NCBI RefSeq assembly: GCF_014270065.1
Contig: NZ_JACNME010000007.1
Span: 80,300-144,299, forward strand
Direction of reading: 5' to 3'
DNA from: Quadrisphaera sp. RL12-1S
GTDB taxonomy: Bacteria > Actinomycetota > Actinomycetes > Actinomycetales > Quadrisphaeraceae
DNA: 64,000 nt
Both the position numbers and the translations under genes were made by a program. How positions within the stretch are numbered: the first letter of the stretch is position 1; each line of letters starts with the position of its first letter. Positions 16,618 to 23,007 of the stretch are shown one piece after another. The notes under the pieces are model-generated. The model saw only the letters and a program-made list of their open reading frames with translations, ran no database searches and was not told where the DNA came from.

Positions 16618-17639
16618 CGAGGGCTTCGGCGGCCGGTGGCCAGGGCGGCGTCGAGGGCGGCTCCGGCGAGGTCGGCGGCGGCCTGCGGCGAGCTCATGAG
16701 CAGGGGCCGCGCGAGCACGCGCCCCCGGCCGGGCGCGGCCCCGGGCACGGCGGCGCCGTCGAGGGCGCCGTCCGCGTCGTCGTCGACCAGCCAGGCGTCC
16801 AGCAGGTCCGCGTAGAGGCCGGCCACCCCCAGGGCGGAGGTCTCGACGCCGATCGCGGTCAGGCAGGCGTCGGCCATGCCCCGCACCACGCGGCCCCCCA
16901 GCACCGGGGAGACGCCGACCACGGGCGCGCCCCCCTCGCGCAGGGCCTCGCGGACCCCCGGCACCCCGAGCACCGTGCCGATGCTCACCACGGGGTTGGA
17001 CGGCGGCAGGAGCACCGCGTCGGCGTCGCGCAGCGCCTCGACCACGCCGGGTGCGGGCTTCGCGGCGTCCACCCCCACCTGCGTGAAGCCCGTGGCGGGC
17101 ACCGAGGCGCGCAGCCGCACCCACCACTCCTGGAAGTGGACGGTGCGGCCGTCGGCGAGGTGGACGTGCGTCTCGACGTCGTCGTCGCTCATGGGCAGCA
17201 GCCGCACGCGCGGGCGCCCCTCCCCCGGGTCCGGCAGCCACCGCTGGCACAGCCGCTCCACCACGGCCGAGAGCGGCAGGCCCTCGCGCAGCAGCTGGGT
17301 GCGGAAGACGTGCGTGCCGAGGTCGCGGTCCCCCAGGGTGAACCAGTCGGGGCCCGTCCCGTACGCGGCGAGCTCGGAGGAGACCACGCGGGTCTCGTCG
17401 CGCCGGCCCCAGCCCTGCTCCTCGTGGACGGCGCCGCCGAGGGTGTACATCACCGTGTCGAGGTCGGGCGTGATGCGCAGGCCGTGCATGGTGGTGTCGT
17501 CGCCGGTGTTGACGACGGCGGTCACGCGGGCGCTCCGGCGGTCGGGGTCGGGCGAGGCCGCGAGGTGGGCGAGCAGCCCGCGCAGGAAGCGCGCACCGCC
17601 CACACCACCGGCGATGGCCGAGATGTGCACGTCGTCCAT
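16611..17639 (-). CDS. cofD: 2-phospho-L-lactate (LPPG/EPPG) transferase
   Basis: Joins the activated phospholactate/phosphoenolpyruvate guanylyl donor to Fo, making (dehydro-)F420-0. The 342-residue protein begins HISAIAGGVGGARFLRGL, the nucleotide-binding glycine motif of CofD/FbiA, then VNTGDDTTMHGLRITPDLDT and LGDRDLGTHVFRTQLL, LLPPSNPVVSIGTVL and VSPVLGGRVVRGMAD. All are family signatures. The ATG at 17639 may be replaced by the in-frame GTG at 17645. It is first in the unit cofD - HExxH protein - cofE. The stop codon is supplied by a dispersed repeat element. Confidence 0.94.
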   Translation of the reverse strand: MDDVHISAIAGGVGGARFLRGLLAHLAASPDPDRRSARVTAVVNTGDDTTMHGLRITPDLDTVMYTLGGAVHEEQGWGRRDETRVVSSELAAYGTGPDWFTLGDRDLGTHVFRTQLLREGLPLSAVVERLCQRWLPDPGEGRPRVRLLPMSDDDVETHVHLADGRTVHFQEWWVRLRASVPATGFTQVGVDAAKPAPGVVEALRDADAVLLPPSNPVVSIGTVLGVPGVREALREGGAPVVGVSPVLGGRVVRGMADACLTAIGVETSALGVAGLYADLLDAWLVDDDADGALDGAAVPGAAPGRGRVLARPLLMSSPQAAADLAGAALDAALATGRRSPRP

Positions 17640-17722
17640 CTTCACACCGGCACCGGGGCCCGCTGTGGCCCGCCGTGGTCCGCCGTGGCCCGCTCTGGCC
17701 CCTGGGCCGCCCCCAGGCCAGC

Positions 17723-18631
17723 ATGGCTCGGGTGCGCCTCCCCAAGCTGCCGCTCGGCGACCTCGCAGACCGCGTCTCGGACCAGCTGGCGAGCCGGCTG
17801 ACGGGTCGCGACGACGACCCCGCGGCCGGCCCGGCCGCCCCGGCCGCGCTGCCGGTCCGCCCGCCCCACGAGCCGCAGCGCGTGCTGCTGCTCGGTGGCA
17901 CCTCCGACATCGGCCTGGCCCTCGTGAGGCGCCTCGGGCGCGAGCGGCCGCTGGACGTGGTGCTCGCCGGTCGCCCCGGACCCCGGCTGTCCGAGGCCGT
18001 GGCGGCGCTGGCCGCCGAGGGGCACTCCGCGCGCGCCGTGCCGCTGGACGCCCGCGCGCCCGCCACGTGGTCACCGGCGCTGGCGGAGGCCTTCGGGTCC
18101 CGCGGCGTGGCCGCCGGGGTGCCCGTCGGCCCTGTCGACGTCGTCGTCCTCGCGGTGGGGGTGCTGCCCGACGGGAAGCGCTCCTGGCAGGACCCGACGG
18201 CCGCCGCCGACCTCGTGCAGGTCAACACCGCGGCACCCGTGGCGCTGGCCGCCGAGGTGGCGCAGCGGCTGCGGGCCCAGCGCGGCGGCACCCTCGTGGT
18301 GCTCTCCAGCGCCGCGGCCGTGCGCGCCCGCTCCACCGACTTCGCCTACGGCGCCAGCAAGGCCGGGCTCGACGCGTTCGCCTCGGGGCTGCGCGAGGCG
18401 GTCCGCGGCGACGGCGTGCGCGTGGTGGTGGTGCGCCCGGGCTTCGTGCGGACGCGGATGACGGCGGGGCGGTCGGCCTGGCTGGCCACCACCAAGGAGG
18501 CCGTCGCCGACCTCACCGCGCAGGGCCTGGAGGCCGGGAGCGACGTGGTGTGGGCACCGCCGGGCGCCCAGGTGGTCACCGAGGCGCTGCGCTGGGCGCC
18601 GCCGCGCCTGCTGCGCCGCCTGCGACTCTGA
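17723..18631 (+). CDS. SDR oxidoreductase, DprE2-like
   Basis: Likely decaprenylphospho-2-keto-arabinose reductase (DprE2-type), the NADH-dependent second half of the epimerisation that makes decaprenyl-phospho-arabinose for the cell wall. The 302-residue protein has an N-terminal extension of about 45 residues, the nucleotide loop LLLGGTSDIGLALVRRL, and the catalytic Tyr/Lys in YGASKAGLDAFASGL; PGFVRTRMTAG follows. The GGTSDIG form of the glycine motif is typical of DprE2. I chose ATG 17723 over upstream readings. DprE1 is not visible in the window. The Emb, DPPR synthase and PAP2 genes at 27-35 kb support the pathway. Confidence 0.72.
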   Translation: MARVRLPKLPLGDLADRVSDQLASRLTGRDDDPAAGPAAPAALPVRPPHEPQRVLLLGGTSDIGLALVRRLGRERPLDVVLAGRPGPRLSEAVAALAAEGHSARAVPLDARAPATWSPALAEAFGSRGVAAGVPVGPVDVVVLAVGVLPDGKRSWQDPTAAADLVQVNTAAPVALAAEVAQRLRAQRGGTLVVLSSAAAVRARSTDFAYGASKAGLDAFASGLREAVRGDGVRVVVVRPGFVRTRMTAGRSAWLATTKEAVADLTAQGLEAGSDVVWAPPGAQVVTEALRWAPPRLLRRLRL

Positions 18632-18665
18632 CGCCGACCGCCCAGGGCCCGTCCACGGGAGTCCC

Positions 18666-19691
18666 TCAGCTGCGCATACCGGTGGCCACGGGCACGTGCG
18701 TCGGCAGCGTCATCCGCGCCGCGCGGCGCGGGCGCGCGACGCCGTCCAGCTCGAGCAGCCGCTGCACCCGGTACCGGTGCCCGCGGTAGCACTCGATGAC
18801 CTCGGCGCAGCCCGCGTCGTCGAGGACCTCGCCCGTCAGCGCGTAGGAGACGTTCTTGGCCACGTGGTAGTCCGCGAAGGAGAAGGCGTCGGGGTCGCCG
18901 TGGGCGCGGTGGCGCACCTCGGCGGCCGTCCACACGCCCACGCCCGGCAGGGTGCGCAGCGCCGGCTCCACGCGCTCCGGCGGCAGGTGCACGGTGCGCT
19001 CCAGCGCCGGGGCGCACCGCGCGGCGTGCAGCACCACGCGGCGGCGGCGCTCCTCCACCCCGGCGCGCAGCCACTCCCAGCTGGGGATCGCGGCCCACGC
19101 GCGGGCGCTCGGCGGCACCCGCATGCCCTCGGCGGGCCCACCGGGCGCTGACGGGCCGCCCGGTCCGGCGTCGTGCAGGCCGCCCGGGGCGGGCTCGCCG
19201 AAGCGGCGCAGCAGGTCGCGCCAGGCGCGGTGCGCCTCCACGCCCGTCACCACCTGCTCGATCGCGGCGCCGGCGAGGGCCTCGAAGACCGCGCGGGTGC
19301 GCGGCACCCGCACGCCCCGGTGGCGGCGCCACGCGGAGACCAGCACGGCGTGCTCGGCCCGCGGCACGAACCCGCTGTCGTCCTGGTCCTCCCCCAGCAG
19401 CTCCGCCGCACCGTCGACGGCGCACGCGGCGCCCTCGCCCCAGGCGGAGGCCTCGACCACGCCGTGAGGACCGCCGCCCAGCACCGCGGGCGGCAGGTGG
19501 CGCAGCCGCAGCAGCGCCGGGCCGTGGGGCGTGCGGGTGGCCCACCACCACATCGACCAGGGGCCGATCCCCTCGCGGCGCACCGCGGGGTCCCCTCCTC
19601 CGCGGCGCAGGGCGCCCAGCGTGGCGGACAGGTCCAGCGGCTGGCGCAGCACGAGCACGCCCTGCGCCACCGGAGCACCACCCGCCGTCAC
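18666..19691 (-). CDS. DNA-3-methyladenine glycosylase 2 family protein
   Basis: Base-excision repair glycosylase of the AlkA / HhH-GPD type. The 341-residue protein has a helix-hairpin-helix, LRTLPGVGVWTAAEVRHRA, followed by SFADYHVAKN with the catalytic Asp near residue 274. The N-terminal half is a beta-rich domain as in AlkA. A Gly/Pro-rich insertion (about 170-190) separates the halves and looks variable. No iron-sulfur cysteines follow the HhH, which fits AlkA rather than Nth. It would remove alkylated purines. It is convergent with the SDR gene and divergent from the TIGR03089 gene. Confidence 0.88.
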   Translation of the reverse strand: MTAGGAPVAQGVLVLRQPLDLSATLGALRRGGGDPAVRREGIGPWSMWWWATRTPHGPALLRLRHLPPAVLGGGPHGVVEASAWGEGAACAVDGAAELLGEDQDDSGFVPRAEHAVLVSAWRRHRGVRVPRTRAVFEALAGAAIEQVVTGVEAHRAWRDLLRRFGEPAPGGLHDAGPGGPSAPGGPAEGMRVPPSARAWAAIPSWEWLRAGVEERRRRVVLHAARCAPALERTVHLPPERVEPALRTLPGVGVWTAAEVRHRAHGDPDAFSFADYHVAKNVSYALTGEVLDDAGCAEVIECYRGHRYRVQRLLELDGVARPRRAARMTLPTHVPVATGMRS

Positions 19692-19746
19692 CCCCTCATC
19701 CTGCGGGCTGCGCCGGGCGGCGCGGAACCCGCTCCGGCGTGCCGCC

Positions 19747-19752
19747 TACCGT
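19747..19752 (+). promoter_or_regulatory. -10 box TACCGT for leaderless TIGR03089 gene
   Basis: TACCGT followed by seven bases and GTG at 19760. No Shine-Dalgarno precedes this start, which supports leaderless expression. Confidence 0.55.
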
Positions 19753-19759
19753 CGTCGTC

Positions 19760-20410
19760 GTGAGCTCGCCCACGGACCGCGTCGACGTCGCCCGCCTCCT
19801 GGCCCGCCTGCGCGCGCAGGACTCCGGCCGCCCCCGAGTGACCTGGTACGGCGCCGACGGGGAGCGCGTGGAGCTGTCGGCGCGGGTGCTGGAGAACTGG
19901 GTGGCCAAGACCGCCAACCTCCTCGTGGAGGAGCTGGACGTCGAGACCGGGGACGGCGTGGTGCTCGCCCTGCCCGCGCACTGGCGGACGGTGGCCTGGC
20001 GGCTCGCGCTCGGCGCGGTCGGCGCCGAGCCGGTGGAGGACGACGACGACGCCCGCGTCGCGGTGGTCGCCGACGGAGCGCCCGCGCCCGCCGGTGCCGA
20101 GCACGTGGTGGTCCAGGCGCTGGGCGCGCTGGCGCTGCGCGCGACCTCCGTGCCGGCGGGGGCGCTGGACGCCGCCGCGGTGGTCGCGGGCTTCGGCGAC
20201 GCCTTCCCCTTCGTGCCCGACGCGCCGGGGCTCGTGGTCGCCACCGCGGCGGCACCGGGCGCACGGGTGCTCGTCGACGTGCGCGAGGTCGGCGACGCGG
20301 CCGCGCTCGACGCCGTGCTCGCTGCGCTGGCCGGGGGCGGCAGCGCGGTGCTGCTGGGGCCGGGCGCCCCCGACGCCGAGCGCGTCGCCGCCCAGGAGGG
20401 CACCGCCTGA
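19760..20410 (+). CDS. TIGR03089 family protein
   Basis: A 216-residue protein of an actinobacterial family related to the N-terminal part of acyl-CoA/AMP-dependent synthetases. It begins PTDRVDVARLLARLRAQDSG, then PRVTWYG and ELSARVLENWVAKTANLLVEEL, GDGVVLALPAHWRTVAW. It lacks the ATP-binding and C-terminal adenylation motifs, so enzyme activity is unlikely. Function is unknown. The GTG at 19760 is preferred over an upstream ATG-like reading because of the promoter spacing. Confidence 0.85.
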   Translation: MSSPTDRVDVARLLARLRAQDSGRPRVTWYGADGERVELSARVLENWVAKTANLLVEELDVETGDGVVLALPAHWRTVAWRLALGAVGAEPVEDDDDARVAVVADGAPAPAGAEHVVVQALGALALRATSVPAGALDAAAVVAGFGDAFPFVPDAPGLVVATAAAPGARVLVDVREVGDAAALDAVLAALAGGGSAVLLGPGAPDAERVAAQEGTA

Positions 20411-20424
20411 CCGCCCGCGCCGCC

Positions 20425-20441
20425 GCCCCGTGACGCGGGGC
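20425..20441. terminator. Short hairpin between convergent genes
   Basis: GCCCCG (20425-20430) pairs with CGGGGC (20436-20441) across a 5-base loop, in the 32-bp gap between the convergent TIGR03089 and sugE genes. The stem is short, so this is tentative. Confidence 0.4.
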
Positions 20442-20442
20442 G

Positions 20443-20757
20443 TCAGTGAGCGAGCTTGAGACCCACCACACCACCGACGATCATGGTCAGGAACACCACC
20501 TTGAGCACCGACACCGGCTCGGTGCCGGTGACCATCGCGTACGCGACCGTGAGCACGGCGCCGATGCCCACCCACACCGCGTACGAGGTGCCCACGGGCA
20601 GCTCGCGCATCGCGTAGGCGAGGCCGGCCATGCTCGCGAGGATCGCGACGGCGAACACGGCGGTGGGGCCGGGGCGGCTGAAGCCCTCCGAGCGCCCCAG
20701 GGCGGTGGCCCAGACGGCCTCCAGCACACCGGACAGGACGAGCACGAGCCAGGACAC
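20443..20757 (-). CDS. sugE: SMR-family guanidinium exporter SugE/Gdx
   Basis: A 104-residue small multidrug resistance protein with four transmembrane helices. It starts SWLVLVLSGVLEAVWATALG, with the essential Glu14-type residue in TM1 (GVLEAVWA), and ends MIVGGVVGLKLAH, typical of the SugE/Gdx branch. Gdx proteins export guanidinium in exchange for protons and usually work as antiparallel dimers. GGAGG lies six bases before the GTG at 20757. The leader carries a guanidine-III riboswitch, which is direct support for guanidinium as substrate. Confidence 0.93.
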   Translation of the reverse strand: MSWLVLVLSGVLEAVWATALGRSEGFSRPGPTAVFAVAILASMAGLAYAMRELPVGTSYAVWVGIGAVLTVAYAMVTGTEPVSVLKVVFLTMIVGGVVGLKLAH

Positions 20758-20791
20758 GACGGACCTCCACGGGTCGGGGGGGCAGGAGCAC

Positions 20792-20832
20792 GGCCGTCTT
20801 GTCGCTGTCCGGGTACGGCACCCTCGTCCGGG
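20792..20832 (-). promoter_or_regulatory. Guanidine-III (mini-ykkC-type) riboswitch aptamer
   Basis: The minus strand contains CCGGACGAGG, then GCCGTACCCGG and ACAAGACGGCC, in the same order and spacing as the guanidine-III aptamer known from Thermobifida fusca. It lies about 25 nt upstream of the sugE ribosome-binding site. Bases GCTCCTGC just after the aptamer could pair with the GGAG of that site, suggesting control of translation; that part is inference. Confidence 0.87.
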
Positions 20833-20902
20833 AGCCCGGTCAGGGGCCCGCCACCAGGGTGGCACACGGGAGCGCTCCGAGGACGGCGGTGAGCCCGTCC
20901 CC

Positions 20903-20908
20903 TAGGGT
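20903..20908 (+). promoter_or_regulatory. -10 box TAGGGT for leaderless gmd
   Basis: TAGGGT, six bases (CGGCGC), then the ATG at 20915. No Shine-Dalgarno is present. Confidence 0.6.
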
Positions 20909-20914
20909 CGGCGC

Positions 20915-21904
20915 ATGGCCAAGCGCGCGCTGATCACCGGAGTCACCGGCCAGGACGGTCTCTACCTGTCCGAGCTGCTGCTGTCCAAGGGCTACGAGGT
21001 CTACGGCCTGGTGCGCGGGCAGAACAACCCCAAGCTGCCGCTGCTGGCCCGCGAGGTGCCCGGGGTCAAGGTCCTCACCGGCGACCTCATGGACCTGTCC
21101 TCCCTGATCAGGGCCCTGAACATCGCCCAGCCCGACGAGTTCTACAACCTCGGCGCCATCTCCTTCGTGGCCTACTCCTGGGAGAACGCCGACCTCACCG
21201 CCGAGGTCACCGGCAAGGGCGTCCTCAACGCCCTGGAGGCCGTCCGCCTCTACGCCGGCGACGACGTGGACAAGGTCCGCTTCTACCAGGCCTCCTCCTC
21301 GGAGATGTTCGGCAAGGTCCAGCAGGTGCCCCAGAAGGAGGACACCCTGCTGTGGCCGCGCTCGCCCTACGGCGTGGCCAAGGTCTTCGGCCACTACATG
21401 ACCATCAACTACCGCGAGTCCTACGGCATGCACGCCTCCTCGGGGATCCTGTTCAACCACGAGAGCCCCCGCCGCGGCCCGGAGTTCGTCACCCGCAAGG
21501 TCTCCCAGGCCGTCGCCCGGATCTCCCTGGGCCTGCAGGACGAGCTGGTGCTGGGCAACCTCGACGCCCGCCGCGACTGGGGCTTCGCCGGGGACTACGT
21601 CGAGGCGATGTGGCGGATGCTGCAGCAAGACGTCGCCGACGACTACGTGGTGGCCACCGGTGAGACCCACGCCATCAGCGAGCTGCTGGACGTGGCCTTC
21701 GCCCACGTCGGCATCGACGACTGGTCCAAGGTCGTGCGCCAGGACCCGGCCTTCATGCGCCCCGCCGAGGTCGACCTGCTCATCGGTGACCCCACCAAGG
21801 CCAAGACCCAGCTCGGGTGGGAGCTCAAGGTCGGGTTCACCGAGCTGGTCCGGATGATGGTCGACGCCGACCTCGCCGAGCAGAAGGCGCTCGCCGGCAA
21901 GTGA
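20915..21904 (+). CDS. gmd: GDP-mannose 4,6-dehydratase
   Basis: Converts GDP-mannose to GDP-4-keto-6-deoxymannose, the entry to GDP-6-deoxyhexoses. The 329-residue extended SDR has TGVTGQDGLYLSELLLSKGY for NADP(H), QASSSEMFG with the catalytic Ser/Glu, YGVAK with the Tyr/Lys pair, NHESPRRGPEFVTRK and LGNLDARRDWGFAGDYVEAM, all GMD signatures. It probably makes a leaderless transcript. It overlaps by 4 bp with a second, divergent GMD copy. No reductase for the 4-keto product is adjacent, so the final sugar is unknown. Confidence 0.94.
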   Translation: MAKRALITGVTGQDGLYLSELLLSKGYEVYGLVRGQNNPKLPLLAREVPGVKVLTGDLMDLSSLIRALNIAQPDEFYNLGAISFVAYSWENADLTAEVTGKGVLNALEAVRLYAGDDVDKVRFYQASSSEMFGKVQQVPQKEDTLLWPRSPYGVAKVFGHYMTINYRESYGMHASSGILFNHESPRRGPEFVTRKVSQAVARISLGLQDELVLGNLDARRDWGFAGDYVEAMWRMLQQDVADDYVVATGETHAISELLDVAFAHVGIDDWSKVVRQDPAFMRPAEVDLLIGDPTKAKTQLGWELKVGFTELVRMMVDADLAEQKALAGK

Positions 21905-22905
21905 CGCAGCAGCAGAGCGCGCCCCCGGGCGCCACCCGCCGGGTGGCGCTGGTCACCGGCGTGACCGGGCAGGACGGCGGCTACCTCGCCGAACTGCTCG
22001 CCGCCGAGGGCACCCTCGTGCACGGCGTGCGCCGCGGCGCGGGGCCGCTGCCGGCGCACCTGGAGGCCCTGGGCGACCGGCTCGTCGTCCACACCGCGGA
22101 CCTGCTCGACCCCGGCGCGGCCGCGGCGCTGGTGCGGGAGGTCCGGCCCGACGAGGTCTACAACCTCGCCGCCGAGAGCTCCGTGGCCCGCTCGTGGGAG
22201 GAGCCGGTGGAGACCGCGCTGCTCGACGCGGTGCTGCCCGCCGCGATCCTGCACGCCGCGGCGAGCACCACCGCCACCGGCGGCGGCCCGGTGCGGGTGC
22301 TGCAGGCCTCCAGCGCCGAGGTCTTCGCCGGCGCCGGCGTGACCCCGCAGGACGAGTCGACGCCCGTCGTCCCCGTGACCCCGTACGGGGCCGCGAAGGC
22401 CTACGCCCACCACCTCGTGCAGCTGCACCGCGCCGGCGGCGCGTTCGCGGTGAACGCGGTGCTCTACCCGCACGAGTCGCCCCGCCGCCCGGCGCGCTTC
22501 GTCACCCGCAAGATCACCTCGACGGTCGCGGCGATCGCCCGCGGCCGCGCCGACGAGCTGGTGCTCGGCAACACCGCCGCCCGCCGCGACTGGGGCTGGG
22601 CGCCGGACACGGTCCGCGCCATGGTCGCGGCGCTGCGCCACGACGAGCCGCTGGACGTGGTGGTGGCCACCGGCACGTCCCACTCGGTGGAGGACTTCGT
22701 CGCCGCGGCGTTCACCCGCGCCGGGGTGGCGCAGTGGCGCCACCTCGTGCGCACCGACCCGGCCTTCGTGCGCCCCAACGACGCCGCCGACCTCGTGGGG
22801 GACCCGCGGCTCGCCCGCGAGGTGCTCGGCTGGGCGCCCACGCGCTCGTTCGCTGACGTGGTCGGCGCCATGGTCGACGCCGACCTCGCCGCGCTCGACG
22901 CCTGA
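21901..22905 (+). CDS. Second GDP-mannose 4,6-dehydratase-like protein
   Basis: A 334-residue paralogue of the gene just upstream, starting at a GTG that overlaps its stop (GTGA). It keeps TGVTGQDGGYLAELLAAEG, QASSAEVFAG, TPYGAAKAYAHH, PHESPRRPARFVTRKIT and LGNTAARRDWGWAPDTVRAM, so the catalytic Ser/Glu-Tyr-Lys set looks intact. The middle is more Ala-rich and diverged. It may be a second dehydratase, a partner subunit, or an enzyme acting on another NDP-sugar. A GDP-rhamnose reductase (RMD) is less likely because the GMD-only motifs are present. Confidence 0.85.
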   Translation: MTQQQSAPPGATRRVALVTGVTGQDGGYLAELLAAEGTLVHGVRRGAGPLPAHLEALGDRLVVHTADLLDPGAAAALVREVRPDEVYNLAAESSVARSWEEPVETALLDAVLPAAILHAAASTTATGGGPVRVLQASSAEVFAGAGVTPQDESTPVVPVTPYGAAKAYAHHLVQLHRAGGAFAVNAVLYPHESPRRPARFVTRKITSTVAAIARGRADELVLGNTAARRDWGWAPDTVRAMVAALRHDEPLDVVVATGTSHSVEDFVAAAFTRAGVAQWRHLVRTDPAFVRPNDAADLVGDPRLAREVLGWAPTRSFADVVGAMVDADLAALDA

Positions 22906-22939
22906 CCCCCTCCGCAGCCGGTCGCGGTCCGACAGCAGG

Positions 22940-22993
22940 ACGACGACGAGACGGCCCGCCCCCGCACGGTGCGGGGACGGGCCGGTCGTCGTC
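22940..22993. terminator. Strong bidirectional hairpin
   Basis: The core stem pairs GGCCCGCCCCCGC with GCGGGGACGGGCC around CACGGT-like loop bases, extended by flanking ACGACGACGA / TCGTCGT. It lies between the convergent GMD-like and amidase genes. Confidence 0.8.
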
Positions 22994-23007
22994 AGGGCCT
23001 CGTCGGG

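Noticed and set aside
20761-20900. Alternative riboswitch classes (guanidine-I/ykkC, guanidine-II) upstream of sugE
   Set aside because: The longer ykkC core and the paired ACGR hairpins of guanidine-II are missing; only the guanidine-III pattern fits.
20915-22905. Second gene being a GDP-4-keto-6-deoxymannose reductase (RMD)
   Set aside because: It carries the GMD-specific GQDGGYLAELL, ESPRR and RDWGWAPDTV motifs, which RMD lacks.
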